In this document: positions 1 through 8,115 of the stretch, piece after piece
Position numbering within the stretch: the stretch's first letter is position 1
Layout of the letters: each line of letters begins with the position of its first letter
Assembly (NCBI GenBank): GCA_016787415.1
Contig: JAEUUT010000152.1
Location: 1 to 36,918, forward strand
DNA: 36,918 bases
Direction: 5' to 3'
Origin: Saprospiraceae bacterium
Lineage (GTDB): Bacteria > Bacteroidota > Bacteroidia > Chitinophagales > Saprospiraceae
Translations under genes and position numbers: made by a program
The notes under the pieces: model-generated
Told to the model about the DNA's origin: nothing
Database searches by the model: none
What the model saw: the letters and a program-made list of their open reading frames with translations, nothing else

Positions 1-74
1 CTGGCCGACCAGCGATCGATAGAACGGGCAATCAGGTGAGCGAAAGGGCGGGTGAGGATGGAGCGAAATCCCAT
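1..74 (-). CDS. N-terminus of a truncated gene (possible GH3-like protein)
   Basis: An open frame reads leftward off the window edge from an ATG at 74-72, giving about 24 residues that begin MGFRSILTRPFAHLIARS. It starts 53 nt after the stop of the upstream minus-strand gene, which fits co-transcription. The opening pattern of a short hydrophobic start followed by KPFA/RPFA resembles Bacteroidota GH3 (auxin-responsive promoter family) adenylating enzymes, but 24 residues are too few to assign a family. No Shine-Dalgarno is visible; the leader is A-rich, as is common in this phylum. The gene may simply be hypothetical. Confidence 0.4.
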   Translation of the reverse strand, partial: MGFRSILTRPFAHLIARSIDRWSA

Positions 75-126
75 GCAGGTATTATTTTTTTGCGCAAAAA
101 TAGCCTGTTGGGCCATATTTTTCTTG

Positions 127-630
127 CTAATTCTGTTCCCATCTTCCCAGTTCCAGCCCTTCCAGTTCGCTCAACTGGAGCAAAATCTGCTTGCTTCCGA
201 AATCGAACAAAACAGCGTCGTTTTGGTAAAGCCCCTGTTCGTTGCGAGACAGGCGGATGGCTTCCAGTATTTTTCCCGTGGCGCCTTGCCACAGCGGTTG
301 TGCGAGGGCCGAAATGCGCTGAATCAACACTTTGCCATGCAGGGCCTGTAGTTGCCTGGCCGTATCTACCAGCGATTGGGCATTGATGATACGAATAGCC
401 TCCGTGTCTTCACCGGAAGAAAGGATGAGCGCCTCACTGGATTCAAAAATCAGTTCAAGCGCGTACAAGAATCGCATAGGCGCTTCTTCCTGTTGTTCGG
501 CCTGGTTGAGCCAGAGGTAATAGTTAATATCGACAAGTGTCTGATTTTCAAAGGATTGAAACATTTCCAGTTCTTCTTTTCGGAAACTATCCGGCGGCGT
601 CTGGTCATGGGGTTGTGTATGTGGCTCCAT
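127..630 (-). CDS. Unknown small soluble protein
   Basis: This is a 167-residue protein with no signal peptide or membrane segment that I can see. It is rich in Leu, Glu and Gln and probably mostly helical. I do not recognise a family. The open frame extends upstream to 693, but that longer form would overlap the Nudix gene and precede the promoter. A TATCTTTG -7 element on the minus strand (659-652) lies 21 nt before the ATG at 630 and supports the shorter start (MEPHTQPHDQ). It follows the Nudix gene (stop at 663) and precedes the truncated gene at 74, all in the same direction, so a small transcription unit is likely. The promoter means it can also be expressed on its own. Confidence 0.65.
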   Translation of the reverse strand: MEPHTQPHDQTPPDSFRKEELEMFQSFENQTLVDINYYLWLNQAEQQEEAPMRFLYALELIFESSEALILSSGEDTEAIRIINAQSLVDTARQLQALHGKVLIQRISALAQPLWQGATGKILEAIRLSRNEQGLYQNDAVLFDFGSKQILLQLSELEGLELGRWEQN

Positions 631-651
631 GCGTTGCAGGTGTTTAGGCGG

Positions 652-659
652 CAAAGATA
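652..659 (-). promoter_or_regulatory. TATCTTTG -7 promoter element
   Basis: The minus strand reads TATCTTTG, a full match to the Bacteroidota -7 consensus TAnnTTTG. It lies 21 nt before the ATG at 630 and sits within 12 nt of the Nudix stop codon. No clear -33 TTTG was identified. Confidence 0.5.
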
Positions 660-662
660 CGG

Positions 663-1250
663 CTACACGGCGAGCATGCCGTTGCGTAGCCATTCATTCG
701 TTTTCAAAATGGCTACCATGGAAAGCGCGTCCGTTATGTCGCCGCGCAGCACCATATCCACGGCTTCCTGAAATGGCACGCGCCGAACGTGCAGGTCTTC
801 GGTGTCTTCGGGCTCGGCTTCGCCGAACGACAGTTCCTGGGCCACATAGGCCACTCCGTATTCGTCGGTGACGGAATTGGAGGTATGCAATTCGAGCAAA
901 GGAATCCATTTTTGCGCTGTGATGCCGGTTTCTTCCAGCAATTCGCGCTGCGCCGATGCCAGGGTAGAGGTGCCTTGTGGCGCCCCGCCTTCGGGTATTT
1001 CCCAGGAATATTGCTCCAGCGTGTATCGGTACTGCCCCACCAGCCAGGTGTATCCTTCACGGTCGAGCGGCACGATGCCTACGGCCACATTTTTGAAGTG
1101 TACCACGCCGTAAATACCTGGTCCGCCGGAAGGGTTGGTCACCTGCCGGTGTGAAATGCGAATCCAGGGGTTTTTGTAGGGTTCTTCTATGGAGAGGGTT
1201 TTCCAGGGGTTGGGTGCGTCGTCGGGCTGCTGTTTTTTGAATTGAAACAT
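663..1250 (-). CDS. Nudix hydrolase (ADP-ribose pyrophosphatase-like)
   Basis: This 195-residue protein would hydrolyse a nucleoside diphosphate linked to another moiety; the closest resemblance is to ADP-sugar pyrophosphatases. The Nudix box is visible after the motif WEIPEGG and ends RELLEETGI. Against Gx5Ex7REUxEExGU it matches throughout, except that the first glutamate of the box is threonine. The REUxEE residues that bind the metal are intact. The start at 1250 (MFQFKKQQ) was chosen because the upstream in-frame extension to 1346 lies entirely inside an octamer inverted repeat. The left arm of that repeat begins about 5 nt from the start codon, so there is almost no conventional leader. 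The substrate cannot be set from sequence alone. Confidence 0.85.
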   Translation of the reverse strand: MFQFKKQQPDDAPNPWKTLSIEEPYKNPWIRISHRQVTNPSGGPGIYGVVHFKNVAVGIVPLDREGYTWLVGQYRYTLEQYSWEIPEGGAPQGTSTLASAQRELLEETGITAQKWIPLLELHTSNSVTDEYGVAYVAQELSFGEAEPEDTEDLHVRRVPFQEAVDMVLRGDITDALSMVAILKTNEWLRNGMLAV

Positions 1251-1255
1251 GATTT

Positions 1256-1408
1256 TTATGTGTTTTTGTGTTTTAGGGTTTTTGTGTTTTGGAGGTGCTT
1301 CGCTCTTGGCATTAGGGGCGTAGCCGAACAAATCCTTCGTACACACCTATTTTGGTACTGGAGATGACTGAGCGAGGCACCTCCAAAACCCTAAAACACC
1401 AAAACACT
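1256..1408. repeat. Element G: octamer inverted repeat, 64-nt loop
   Basis: The left arm (1261-1305) and right arm (1370-1408) are near inverse copies made of 8-nt units of the type AAAACACC/AAAACCCT, closed by a unique stem GGAGGTGCTTCGCTC. The loop at 1306-1369 is 64 nt and contains GGCGTAG and TTCGTACACACC, which loosely recall the cores of families A and C. The element separates two minus-strand genes. It abuts the Nudix start codon on one side, and on the other it contains the stop codon of the DUF218 gene. Confidence 0.8.
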
Positions 1409-2155
1409 TCCACCCCATCCCACCCATTCCTTCATCATACATTCCCATTTCAAAAAGGCTTTCCAGTCGGGTTCTAGCCATTTGAACGGGCTGCCCTGGC
1501 TTTTTTCTTCAAAAAAATCGGTGCCGAACAGATCGCAGGGTAGCCCTGCCTTTCGGAAACACGCATCGGCACGCCGGAGATGCCAGGCTGAACTGATAAG
1601 CAGGCAACGCGCGCCAGGCGCCAGGCTGTCGACCAGCATTTTGGAGTACAAGGCATTTTCGCGGGTGTTACGCGAGCGGTCTTCGATCCAGATGGCAGTA
1701 TCGGGCACACCGAGTTGCAGCAGGTAGGCACGTGCTTCGCGTGCTTCAACGCTTTCATGCCCGATCAGACGACCCGAACCGCCGGACAGCAACAAGTGCC
1801 GCACCTTGCCGCTTTTGTAAAGCAACATGGCGGCGGACAGGCGGTTGCCCGAGCGACTGAACGTTGGCACGCCCTCCGGCGCTGCTACCAGTGTTTCCAT
1901 ATACCCGCCCAATACGATTCCCGCATCATAGGGCTCGGTGATGGAAGCCGGCGACCTCTGGCCCGTTTCCCACCACCCGCACAATACACTGATGAGCCAG
2001 GGGTTACTGAAAATAAGAAATAGTGCTAGCGCTACTCGCAAGGCTCTCCTGCGTCGGCGAGGGCGTTTGGTAAAGTACGCTGCCAGCAATGTCAGCACGA
2101 TCATGTTGAGCGGCTTCAAAAAAAGCCCAACAAGTTTGGAAAGCACGAAAAACAT
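1391..2155 (-). CDS. DUF218 / YdcF-SanA-ElyC family membrane protein
   Basis: This 254-residue protein has two N-terminal hydrophobic segments (about residues 1-25 and 38-60) around an arginine-rich loop (KRPRRRRRALR). A soluble DUF218 domain follows, with the hallmark IVLGGY strand-turn, a LLLSGGSG motif and the conserved RSRNTRENA segment. Members of this family are linked to envelope or peptidoglycan precursor processes, but their enzymology is poorly known. The C-terminus (KEWVGWGGSVLVF) and the stop codon lie within the right arm of element G, so the last few residues are written by repeat DNA. No perfect promoter match was found upstream. Confidence 0.8.
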   Translation of the reverse strand: MFFVLSKLVGLFLKPLNMIVLTLLAAYFTKRPRRRRRALRVALALFLIFSNPWLISVLCGWWETGQRSPASITEPYDAGIVLGGYMETLVAAPEGVPTFSRSGNRLSAAMLLYKSGKVRHLLLSGGSGRLIGHESVEAREARAYLLQLGVPDTAIWIEDRSRNTRENALYSKMLVDSLAPGARCLLISSAWHLRRADACFRKAGLPCDLFGTDFFEEKSQGSPFKWLEPDWKAFLKWECMMKEWVGWGGSVLVF

Positions 2156-2261
2156 TCGAAATAATGGATAATAAGCCCGAAAATTGGCAAAATATTAAGA
2201 CATTTGCGGAAATTTTCAAACATTTCCCATTCAATTGAATGATCTGGCATGCGTTGCCATG

Positions 2262-2314
2262 TGCATTTGACGTTCCTTGCCTCTTGTCCATTGCACCTTG
2301 CCTCTTCTTTTCCC
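2262..2314. repeat. Family D heptamer array (single arm)
   Basis: Degenerate 7-nt units run in register: GTTCCTT, GCCTCTT, GTCCATT, GCACCTT, GCCTCTT. They resemble the right arm of the family D inverted repeat before xerD. The array ends in the junction CTTTTCCCTATC, nearly the same as at xerD, and lies about 17 nt before the esterase start codon. No inverted partner is present. Confidence 0.65.
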
Positions 2315-2330
2315 TATCCGATTTTTAAAA

Positions 2331-3740
2331 ATGAAAAAACTGTTTTCAAGCATTTGCCTGTTGCTGCTGTTGGCGCCGGCTGTTCTGTTTTCACAACTGA
2401 CCATTGTCGTAACGGCCATTCCCGGTAACACACCACCCGGGTCGAGTATTTACATCGCCGGAACGTTTAACAACTGGAATTCAAGCGACCCCACCAAGAT
2501 ACTGGCGCCACAGGGCAACGGCCAGTTCAGCATTACCCTGAACCCACCTGTCGGTACCGTAAAATTCAAATTTACCCGCGGCGGCTGGTCGACAGTGGAA
2601 GGAAATGCTTCTGGTGGTTTCCAGCCCGACCACGAAACCACCTACAACGGCCAGGCCAAAACCGTACAGGTTGCCATCCTTTCCTGGGAAGACCTGGGGG
2701 GCGGCAGCGGCGGCAATTCCACCGCAGCATCCAATGTGCAAATCCTCGACGATGATTTTTACATCCCGCAACTCAACCGCCACCGTCGCATCTGGCTGTA
2801 CCTGCCGCCTGACTATGCTACCAGCACCAAAAATTATCCGGTACTTTACATACACGATGCACAGAATGTGTTCGATGTGCAAACCAGTTTCTCCGGCGAA
2901 TGGGAAGTAGATGAATCGCTGAACAACCTCTTTCAGCAAGGCGACTACGGTTGTATCGCCGTAGGTATCGACAATGGGGAAGGCGAACGCCTCAACGAAT
3001 ACTCTCCCTGGGTCAATCCGCAATATGGTGGTGGTCAGGGTGACGAATACGTCGATTTCCTTGTCAATACCCTCAAACCTTACATCGATGCCAATTACCG
3101 CACCCTTCCAGGCCGTCTCACTACCGGCATCATGGGCAGCAGCATGGGTGGACTGATTTCGATGTACGGTTTTTCCGAACGCCAGGATGTGTTTTCAAAA
3201 GCAGGTGTGTTCTCGCCAGCGTTCTGGTTTGCCGATAATAACCCGGCCAATCACGTGGCATCGCACCCCAAACAAGGCCCGGCACGCGTGTATTTCCTGG
3301 CTGGCGACGACGAACCGCAGTACGTCACAGATGACATCCAGCAGGTGGCCAACGCTATGAATACTGCCGGTTTTACGGCATCCGAACGATTTATCAAACT
3401 GCCTTCCGATGGCGAACACTCCGAGTGGTTCTGGGCGCGCGAGTTTCCGGAAGCCTACCAGTGGCTGTTTGCGGGCGCTGTTTCGGCAGGCCATGAAGCG
3501 CCCTCCGAAGAGTTTGGGGTGTATCCGAACCCCGCCGGTTCCTGGGTGCGCCTCACGAGTGTAAAAACTACTGAAAAAATCAAAATCCAGATCATTGGCG
3601 CTGATGGCAAGGTGTGGCGCAATGCCACGGTGACAGGAAGCGACCCAATCTGGACTGGCGACTTGCCCAAAGGGGTGTATGTCGTAAAAGTGAAAAAAGT
3701 CGGTCAGAAATGGCTGAGCGCGAAGTTGGTACGGCAGTAG
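2331..3740 (+). CDS. Secreted T9SS esterase with N-terminal starch-binding-like domain
   Basis: This 469-residue protein begins with a signal peptide (1-21, MKKLFSSICLLLLLAP). An immunoglobulin-like module at about 22-115 (YIAGTFNNWN) resembles the CBM20/CBM48 fold. A putative esterase domain (PF00756, esterase D-like) spans about 135-380, with nucleophile Ser271 in GSSMGG and a probable catalytic His363 in GEHSEW. Residues from about 396 form a T9SS type A sorting domain (VYPNPAGSWVRL, ending KGVYVVKVK and AKLVRQ). Family knowledge points to an exported or surface-bound carboxylic ester hydrolase; the substrate is unknown. The start at 2331 is set by the signal peptide; the upstream extension is repeat DNA. 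The last codons are part of the inverted repeat that follows. Confidence 0.88.
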   Translation: MKKLFSSICLLLLLAPAVLFSQLTIVVTAIPGNTPPGSSIYIAGTFNNWNSSDPTKILAPQGNGQFSITLNPPVGTVKFKFTRGGWSTVEGNASGGFQPDHETTYNGQAKTVQVAILSWEDLGGGSGGNSTAASNVQILDDDFYIPQLNRHRRIWLYLPPDYATSTKNYPVLYIHDAQNVFDVQTSFSGEWEVDESLNNLFQQGDYGCIAVGIDNGEGERLNEYSPWVNPQYGGGQGDEYVDFLVNTLKPYIDANYRTLPGRLTTGIMGSSMGGLISMYGFSERQDVFSKAGVFSPAFWFADNNPANHVASHPKQGPARVYFLAGDDEPQYVTDDIQQVANAMNTAGFTASERFIKLPSDGEHSEWFWAREFPEAYQWLFAGAVSAGHEAPSEEFGVYPNPAGSWVRLTSVKTTEKIKIQIIGADGKVWRNATVTGSDPIWTGDLPKGVYVVKVKKVGQKWLSAKLVRQ

Positions 3741-3894
3741 TAGTCCTAGTCCTGAGTCGTAAGTCCTGAGTCCGTAGCGTACACCATGTTACTCTTAGCA
3801 TATCCAATAACAAATTTCAAGGGTATTCAGGTGTACGCTACGGACTCAGGACTCAGGACTTACGACTCAGGACTACCACTGTCGTACTAACTTC
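3722..3894. repeat. Element A1: heptamer inverted repeat with conserved core
   Basis: The arms consist of heptamers TCCTGAG/TCGTAAG leading into the core stem GTCCGTAGCGTACACC (3770-3785), a 44-nt loop (3786-3829) and the inverse stem (3830-3845). The symmetry continues outward: 3722-3746 and 3870-3894 match at 21 of 25 positions. The left arm therefore includes the last codons of the esterase gene. It lies between two plus-strand genes. Confidence 0.9.
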
Positions 3895-3951
3895 CGAAGT
3901 TCTTGCGTTTATAGCCTTTTAACGTGTTCGGCGTCGAACACCATTTCTTAA

Positions 3952-6900
3952 ATGATGAATATTTCTTTTTCCCGCCTGCCATGGGCGTTTACCCTGACGT
4001 TCTGTCTGCTTGTAGTCTCTGAAAATGTTGCCCAGAAAGCCGGCCTTGAAGTAACCCGCAGTTCGGCCATCGACCGAACTCTTCCGGTATTCAATGTAAC
4101 CATCGATGCTGACGGCCGCAAATGGGCTTCCAACAGCAAAGGGGTTTTTCAGATAAAAGCCGCCGACTTTTCCACGCCCCGCATATTAAAAGAAGGCGAA
4201 CGCTCCGTGCTTTCGTACCGCGGCGGCAATGCGGATTACGTTTGGCTGGATGCCGATTTTAAAAAAATTGCAGGCAATGATGCCGTGGTCACCGCTGCCT
4301 GGTACGATGCTGCTTCCGGCACGTTATGGCTGGGTACGGATCAGGCTGGTTTGTTTCAGTTGAAAACAACGCCGCAGTTACAATTGGTACAACAGTACAA
4401 AACGGTCAATTCCAAACTGCGCTCCAACAACATCACCATCATTTTTCAGGATAAAACCAATCGCCTTTGGGTGGGTACCGACGATGGCCTGATGTATGGC
4501 CCTCCCGGTCGCTGGAAGTCGGAATTTTCGGGATACACCGTGCAGCGTATTCGCGAGTACGGTACTGTCACGTATGTGCTGGCCGATGGCGAACTGAGCA
4601 AAGCCCCCAATGGCGACAAATGGTCGGATCTCGATCTGGAGAAAAAGAACCTGGAAGGGCAAATTGCCGATTTCGACATCGATGCAACGGGTAAAATGTG
4701 GCTCGTTTCGGGTATTCTTACCCGCTTCGATTTGCTCGACGGTACATACACCACCTTCAGCGGCCCGGAGTATTACACCAGCCAGTACGGCTTGAATATT
4801 GCGATCGATAGCGACGGCGCCGCATGGGTAGGTACGGAAGACAAAGGCTTGTATATCGTTGACAAAGCATCTTCTATGACGGTCAATTTCCTGATCGAAC
4901 AGCCGATCAGTTGTACCGGGAATGGCAAAGACGCAGAATTGCGCCTGAAAATAACGGGCGGCGTTCCACCCTATAAAATTGAGTGGAGCGGCGGCCTCAG
5001 CGGCGAAAACCCGCACAATGTGCCATCCGGCAATTACAGCGCTACAGTGACCGATAGCAAAGGCAAAGCGCGTACTATACAAGTGCCTGTGCCGGATGCC
5101 CGATTGCGCATCAGCGCCCGCCAGCGCAAGGCCCTGACTGGCCCCGGCAAGTCGGACGCAGTGGCTGAGGTCGACATCGAAGGGAACGCATCTGGCTTAC
5201 AAATTCTGTGGGACAATGGCGAAATTCTTGCCACCGCCACCAAACTCAGCGGCGGCGAACACTCTGTTACCGTGACCGACCCGAAAGGTTGTACAGCCGT
5301 TGCAAAGGTGAATATCACGGAAAAAGTAGACCCATTGGTCATCAGTATTTCCGAAACCGAGTCCATCAAATGCGCCGGCGAAAAAACGGCCGCCGTTGCC
5401 GTAAAAGTGACCGGAGGTAAAGCGCCGTTCCAGTACAAATGGAACAACGCGGGCCTCTCTGGCGAAAGCGCTTCCGGCCTGTCGGCTGGAGGCTACCAGG
5501 TAACGGTAACTGACGCGGCTGGGACCACCGCTTTTGCAGCCGTGGTGGTGCCACAACCCGAACCATTTGCTGTGATTGCACTGGCACAATCACCAGCGAC
5601 ACCCGGCGGCGCAGATGGCAAAGCGATGGCACAAACCACCGGCGGTGTAGTGGCTAAAAGTTTTGCCTGGGACAATGGCGAAACCACGGCAGCCGCCACG
5701 CGTTTGGCGCCTGGGCAGCACAGCGTAACTGCCACCAATCCAAGTGGTTGTACAGCCACAGCCACTGTTCGGATTCTGGAAAATATCCAGCCACTTTCCA
5801 TCATTATTTCTGAAAAAACGCCGATCAAGTGTTTTGGAGAAAAGGCTTCTCTGGGTGTTGTGGTGAGCGGCGGAAAAGGCCCGTTCGTGTACAAATGGAG
5901 CAATGCAGCCCTGACCGGCGACCAACCAACGGGTATTGCCGGAGGCGATTATCAACTTACGGTAACCGATGCGCTGGGTGTGACAAGCATCGCCGCCATT
6001 TCGGTAAAACAACCTGAAGAACTTACCCTCAAAGCCACCCTCGAAGCACCTGCTAGCACTGGCAACCGCGATGGCAAAGCACTGGCACAACCTACCGGCG
6101 GGGCTGGAAATTATATTTTCCAGTGGACGAGCGGAGAAAGTGGCAGCGCCGCTACCCGACTTGCTCCGGGCAATAACGGCGTGACCGTTACGGACGCCAA
6201 CGGTTGTACGGCTACTGCTACGGTTTCCGTTTCTGAAAATATTCAACCGCTTTCTGTGAGCATTTCCGAAAAAACGGGGATCAAATGCGCTGGCGACAAA
6301 ACCGCCACCATTGCCGTGGAAGTAAGCGGCGGCAAACCACCGTTCGATTACCAGTGGAACAACCCTACACTCAACGGCGCCCAACTCAACGGACAGCCCA
6401 ATGGCGAATACCTCGTTACGGTGACTGATGCAGCAGGCAATAGCAGCACCGCACGCATCAGTGTGACACAGCCCAAACCGCTGCTGATTAATGCTACTGT
6501 TCAAGGCCCAGCCAGCACTGGCAACAATGACGGCAAAGCACAGGCACAGGCTACCGGCGGCACTGGCGCACAATCCTTCAAATGGGACAATGGCGAATCC
6601 ACCGCGGCCGCCGTACAACTGGCGCCCGGACAACACTCCGTGGTAGTAACCGACGCCAATGGCTGTGTGGCCACCACATCCGTCAATATTTTTGAAAACG
6701 TGCAGCCGCTGGCGGTAAAACTGACTGAAAAAACGAGCATCAAATGTGCAGGAGAGAAAGCAGCCTTGTTTGCACAATCCAGCGGTGGCAAAGCGCCCTT
6801 TAAATACCAATGGAGCGCGCCAGCCCTCAGCGGCGACCAACCCGCTGATGTGCCCGCTGGCGTGTACTCCGTTACCGTTGTGGACGTTACGGGCAAAACC

Positions 6901-7998
6901 ATCAGCGCCAGTATCACCGTTTCACAGCCGCAACCCATTGTGCTGACCGCTACCGTACAGGCTCCTGCCAGCACAGGCAATGCCGACGGAAAAGCGCAGG
7001 CAGAAGTGGCTGGAGGTACAGGCACGCCTACCTTCAAATGGGACAACGGCGAATCCACTGCGCTAGCGGTCAAACTTGCTCCGGGCAGGCACAGCGTCAC
7101 CGTCACAGATGCCAATGGTTGTTCCAACAGCGTGACCGTTGATATTTCTGAAAATGTGCAGCCTTTGACGGTAAAAATTTCTGAAAAAACCGCCATCAAA
7201 TGCGCCGGTGAAAAGGCCATCCTGAATGTACAGGTAAGCGGCGGTAAAACGCCCTTTACTTTCACCTGGAATAACCCGGCGCTTGCCGGCGGACAACCTT
7301 CAGGCGTGGACGCGGGCACATACGACCTGACCGTCACCGACGCCAAAGGCACTTCGCAAACGGCTTCTATTGAAGTTAAAGCACCTTCGGCCCTGGAGGC
7401 TACGCTGCTGCGCAACATTGGTGCTACTACCGACCGCAGCAACGACGGCAAGGCAGAAATCACCGTCAAAGGCGGCACGCCGAAGTACAGCATCGTGTGG
7501 GATACCAAACAAACCGGCCTGTCAGCACCCAAACTTGCCCTCGGCAAGCACAGCGTCTTGGTGACCGACGCCAATGGCTGCTCGCAAAAAATTGATTTTG
7601 AAACCGAAAAACGCATCCTGCCCGAACTCACCGGCAACCTAGAAAGCGGCCAAACCATTCGGATGCGACTGCTCAATTTCGATACCGATAGCGCCAGCCT
7701 GAAATCAGAATCCTTGCCCATGCTTGATGAATTGTACGATTTTATGGCAGAAAACGGTGCCGTAGTCATCGAAATCGGTGGACACACCAACAACGTTCCA
7801 CCCGACGAATTCGCCGACAAACTCTCCACTGCCCGTGCTAAAACCGTGGCTGACTACCTCTTTGCCAAAGGTATCGACCCCAAACGGGTAGTGTATAAAG
7901 GTTATGGCAAACGCTTCCCCCTCGTACCCAACACCTCTGCCGAAGGCCGCCGAACCAACCAGCGGGTAGAGATCAAGATTTTGAGGATTAAGGATTAA
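3952..7998 (+). CDS. SprB-repeat surface protein with propeller and OmpA domains
   Basis: This 1348-residue exported protein has a signal peptide (about 1-28). Residues 35-310 contain two-component-regulator-type propeller repeats (LWLGTDQAGLF, LWVGTDDGLM, AWVGTEDKGLY). A long array of SprB-type Ig modules follows (GGKAPFxYxW, then GxYxVTVTDA), and the C-terminus from about 1240 is an OmpA-like peptidoglycan-binding domain (DTDSASLKSES, GHTNN, RRTNQRVEI). The SprB region is six tandem copies of a two-module superrepeat. The IKCAGEK landmark recurs at 4915, 5365, 5824, 6280, 6739 and 7195, a period of 150-153 residues. I infer an outer-membrane or periplasm-anchored surface filament; SprB itself is a gliding adhesin, but no gliding genes are nearby. 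The gene is flanked by element A1 and family D array D2. Confidence 0.88.
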   Translation: MMNISFSRLPWAFTLTFCLLVVSENVAQKAGLEVTRSSAIDRTLPVFNVTIDADGRKWASNSKGVFQIKAADFSTPRILKEGERSVLSYRGGNADYVWLDADFKKIAGNDAVVTAAWYDAASGTLWLGTDQAGLFQLKTTPQLQLVQQYKTVNSKLRSNNITIIFQDKTNRLWVGTDDGLMYGPPGRWKSEFSGYTVQRIREYGTVTYVLADGELSKAPNGDKWSDLDLEKKNLEGQIADFDIDATGKMWLVSGILTRFDLLDGTYTTFSGPEYYTSQYGLNIAIDSDGAAWVGTEDKGLYIVDKASSMTVNFLIEQPISCTGNGKDAELRLKITGGVPPYKIEWSGGLSGENPHNVPSGNYSATVTDSKGKARTIQVPVPDARLRISARQRKALTGPGKSDAVAEVDIEGNASGLQILWDNGEILATATKLSGGEHSVTVTDPKGCTAVAKVNITEKVDPLVISISETESIKCAGEKTAAVAVKVTGGKAPFQYKWNNAGLSGESASGLSAGGYQVTVTDAAGTTAFAAVVVPQPEPFAVIALAQSPATPGGADGKAMAQTTGGVVAKSFAWDNGETTAAATRLAPGQHSVTATNPSGCTATATVRILENIQPLSIIISEKTPIKCFGEKASLGVVVSGGKGPFVYKWSNAALTGDQPTGIAGGDYQLTVTDALGVTSIAAISVKQPEELTLKATLEAPASTGNRDGKALAQPTGGAGNYIFQWTSGESGSAATRLAPGNNGVTVTDANGCTATATVSVSENIQPLSVSISEKTGIKCAGDKTATIAVEVSGGKPPFDYQWNNPTLNGAQLNGQPNGEYLVTVTDAAGNSSTARISVTQPKPLLINATVQGPASTGNNDGKAQAQATGGTGAQSFKWDNGESTAAAVQLAPGQHSVVVTDANGCVATTSVNIFENVQPLAVKLTEKTSIKCAGEKAALFAQSSGGKAPFKYQWSAPALSGDQPADVPAGVYSVTVVDVTGKTISASITVSQPQPIVLTATVQAPASTGNADGKAQAEVAGGTGTPTFKWDNGESTALAVKLAPGRHSVTVTDANGCSNSVTVDISENVQPLTVKISEKTAIKCAGEKAILNVQVSGGKTPFTFTWNNPALAGGQPSGVDAGTYDLTVTDAKGTSQTASIEVKAPSALEATLLRNIGATTDRSNDGKAEITVKGGTPKYSIVWDTKQTGLSAPKLALGKHSVLVTDANGCSQKIDFETEKRILPELTGNLESGQTIRMRLLNFDTDSASLKSESLPMLDELYDFMAENGAVVIEIGGHTNNVPPDEFADKLSTARAKTVADYLFAKGIDPKRVVYKGYGKRFPLVPNTSAEGRRTNQRVEIKILRIKD
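4915..7620 (+). repeat. Six tandem ~456-nt coding superrepeats (SprB modules)
   Basis: Copies begin near 4915, 5365, 5824, 6280, 6739 and 7195, spaced 450, 459, 456, 459 and 456 nt. Each encodes an A module (IKCAGEK...GGKAPF...VTVTDA) and a B module (ASTGN.DGKA...WDNGEST...DANGC). The last five are the most alike at protein level, which points to recent tandem amplification of the pair rather than of single modules. Confidence 0.85.
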
Positions 7999-8100
7999 GG
8001 GCAAGAGGCAAAAAACAAGAGGCAAGTGGCAAAAGGCAAAAGGCAAATTTGTGTGCTTGGTACTTTGCCTTTTGCCCCTTGCCTCTTGCCCCTCGCTTTT
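7997..8100. repeat. Element D2: heptamer inverted repeat (AAAAGGC type)
   Basis: The left arm (about 7999-8048) has units such as AAGAGGC, AAGTGGC and AAAAGGC. The right arm (8064-8100) is its inverse (TTTGCCT, TTTGCCC, CTTGCCT). The loop of about 15 nt lacks the long core of families A-C. The element starts at the stop codon of the SprB-repeat gene and ends 3 nt before the xerD promoter element. Confidence 0.85.
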
Positions 8101-8103
8101 CCC

Positions 8104-8111
8104 TATCTTTG
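8104..8111 (+). promoter_or_regulatory. TATCTTTG -7 element of xerD (leaderless)
   Basis: TATCTTTG is followed by only four bases (CCAC) before the ATG at 8116. Since transcription in Bacteroidota starts a few bases after this box, the transcript would be leaderless or nearly so. The heptamer array D2 ends immediately upstream. Confidence 0.6.
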
Positions 8112-8115
8112 CCAC

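Noticed and set aside
6501..7829. A 442-residue minus-strand open frame
   Set aside because: Antisense to the SprB-repeat gene; its own repeats only mirror the coding repeats.
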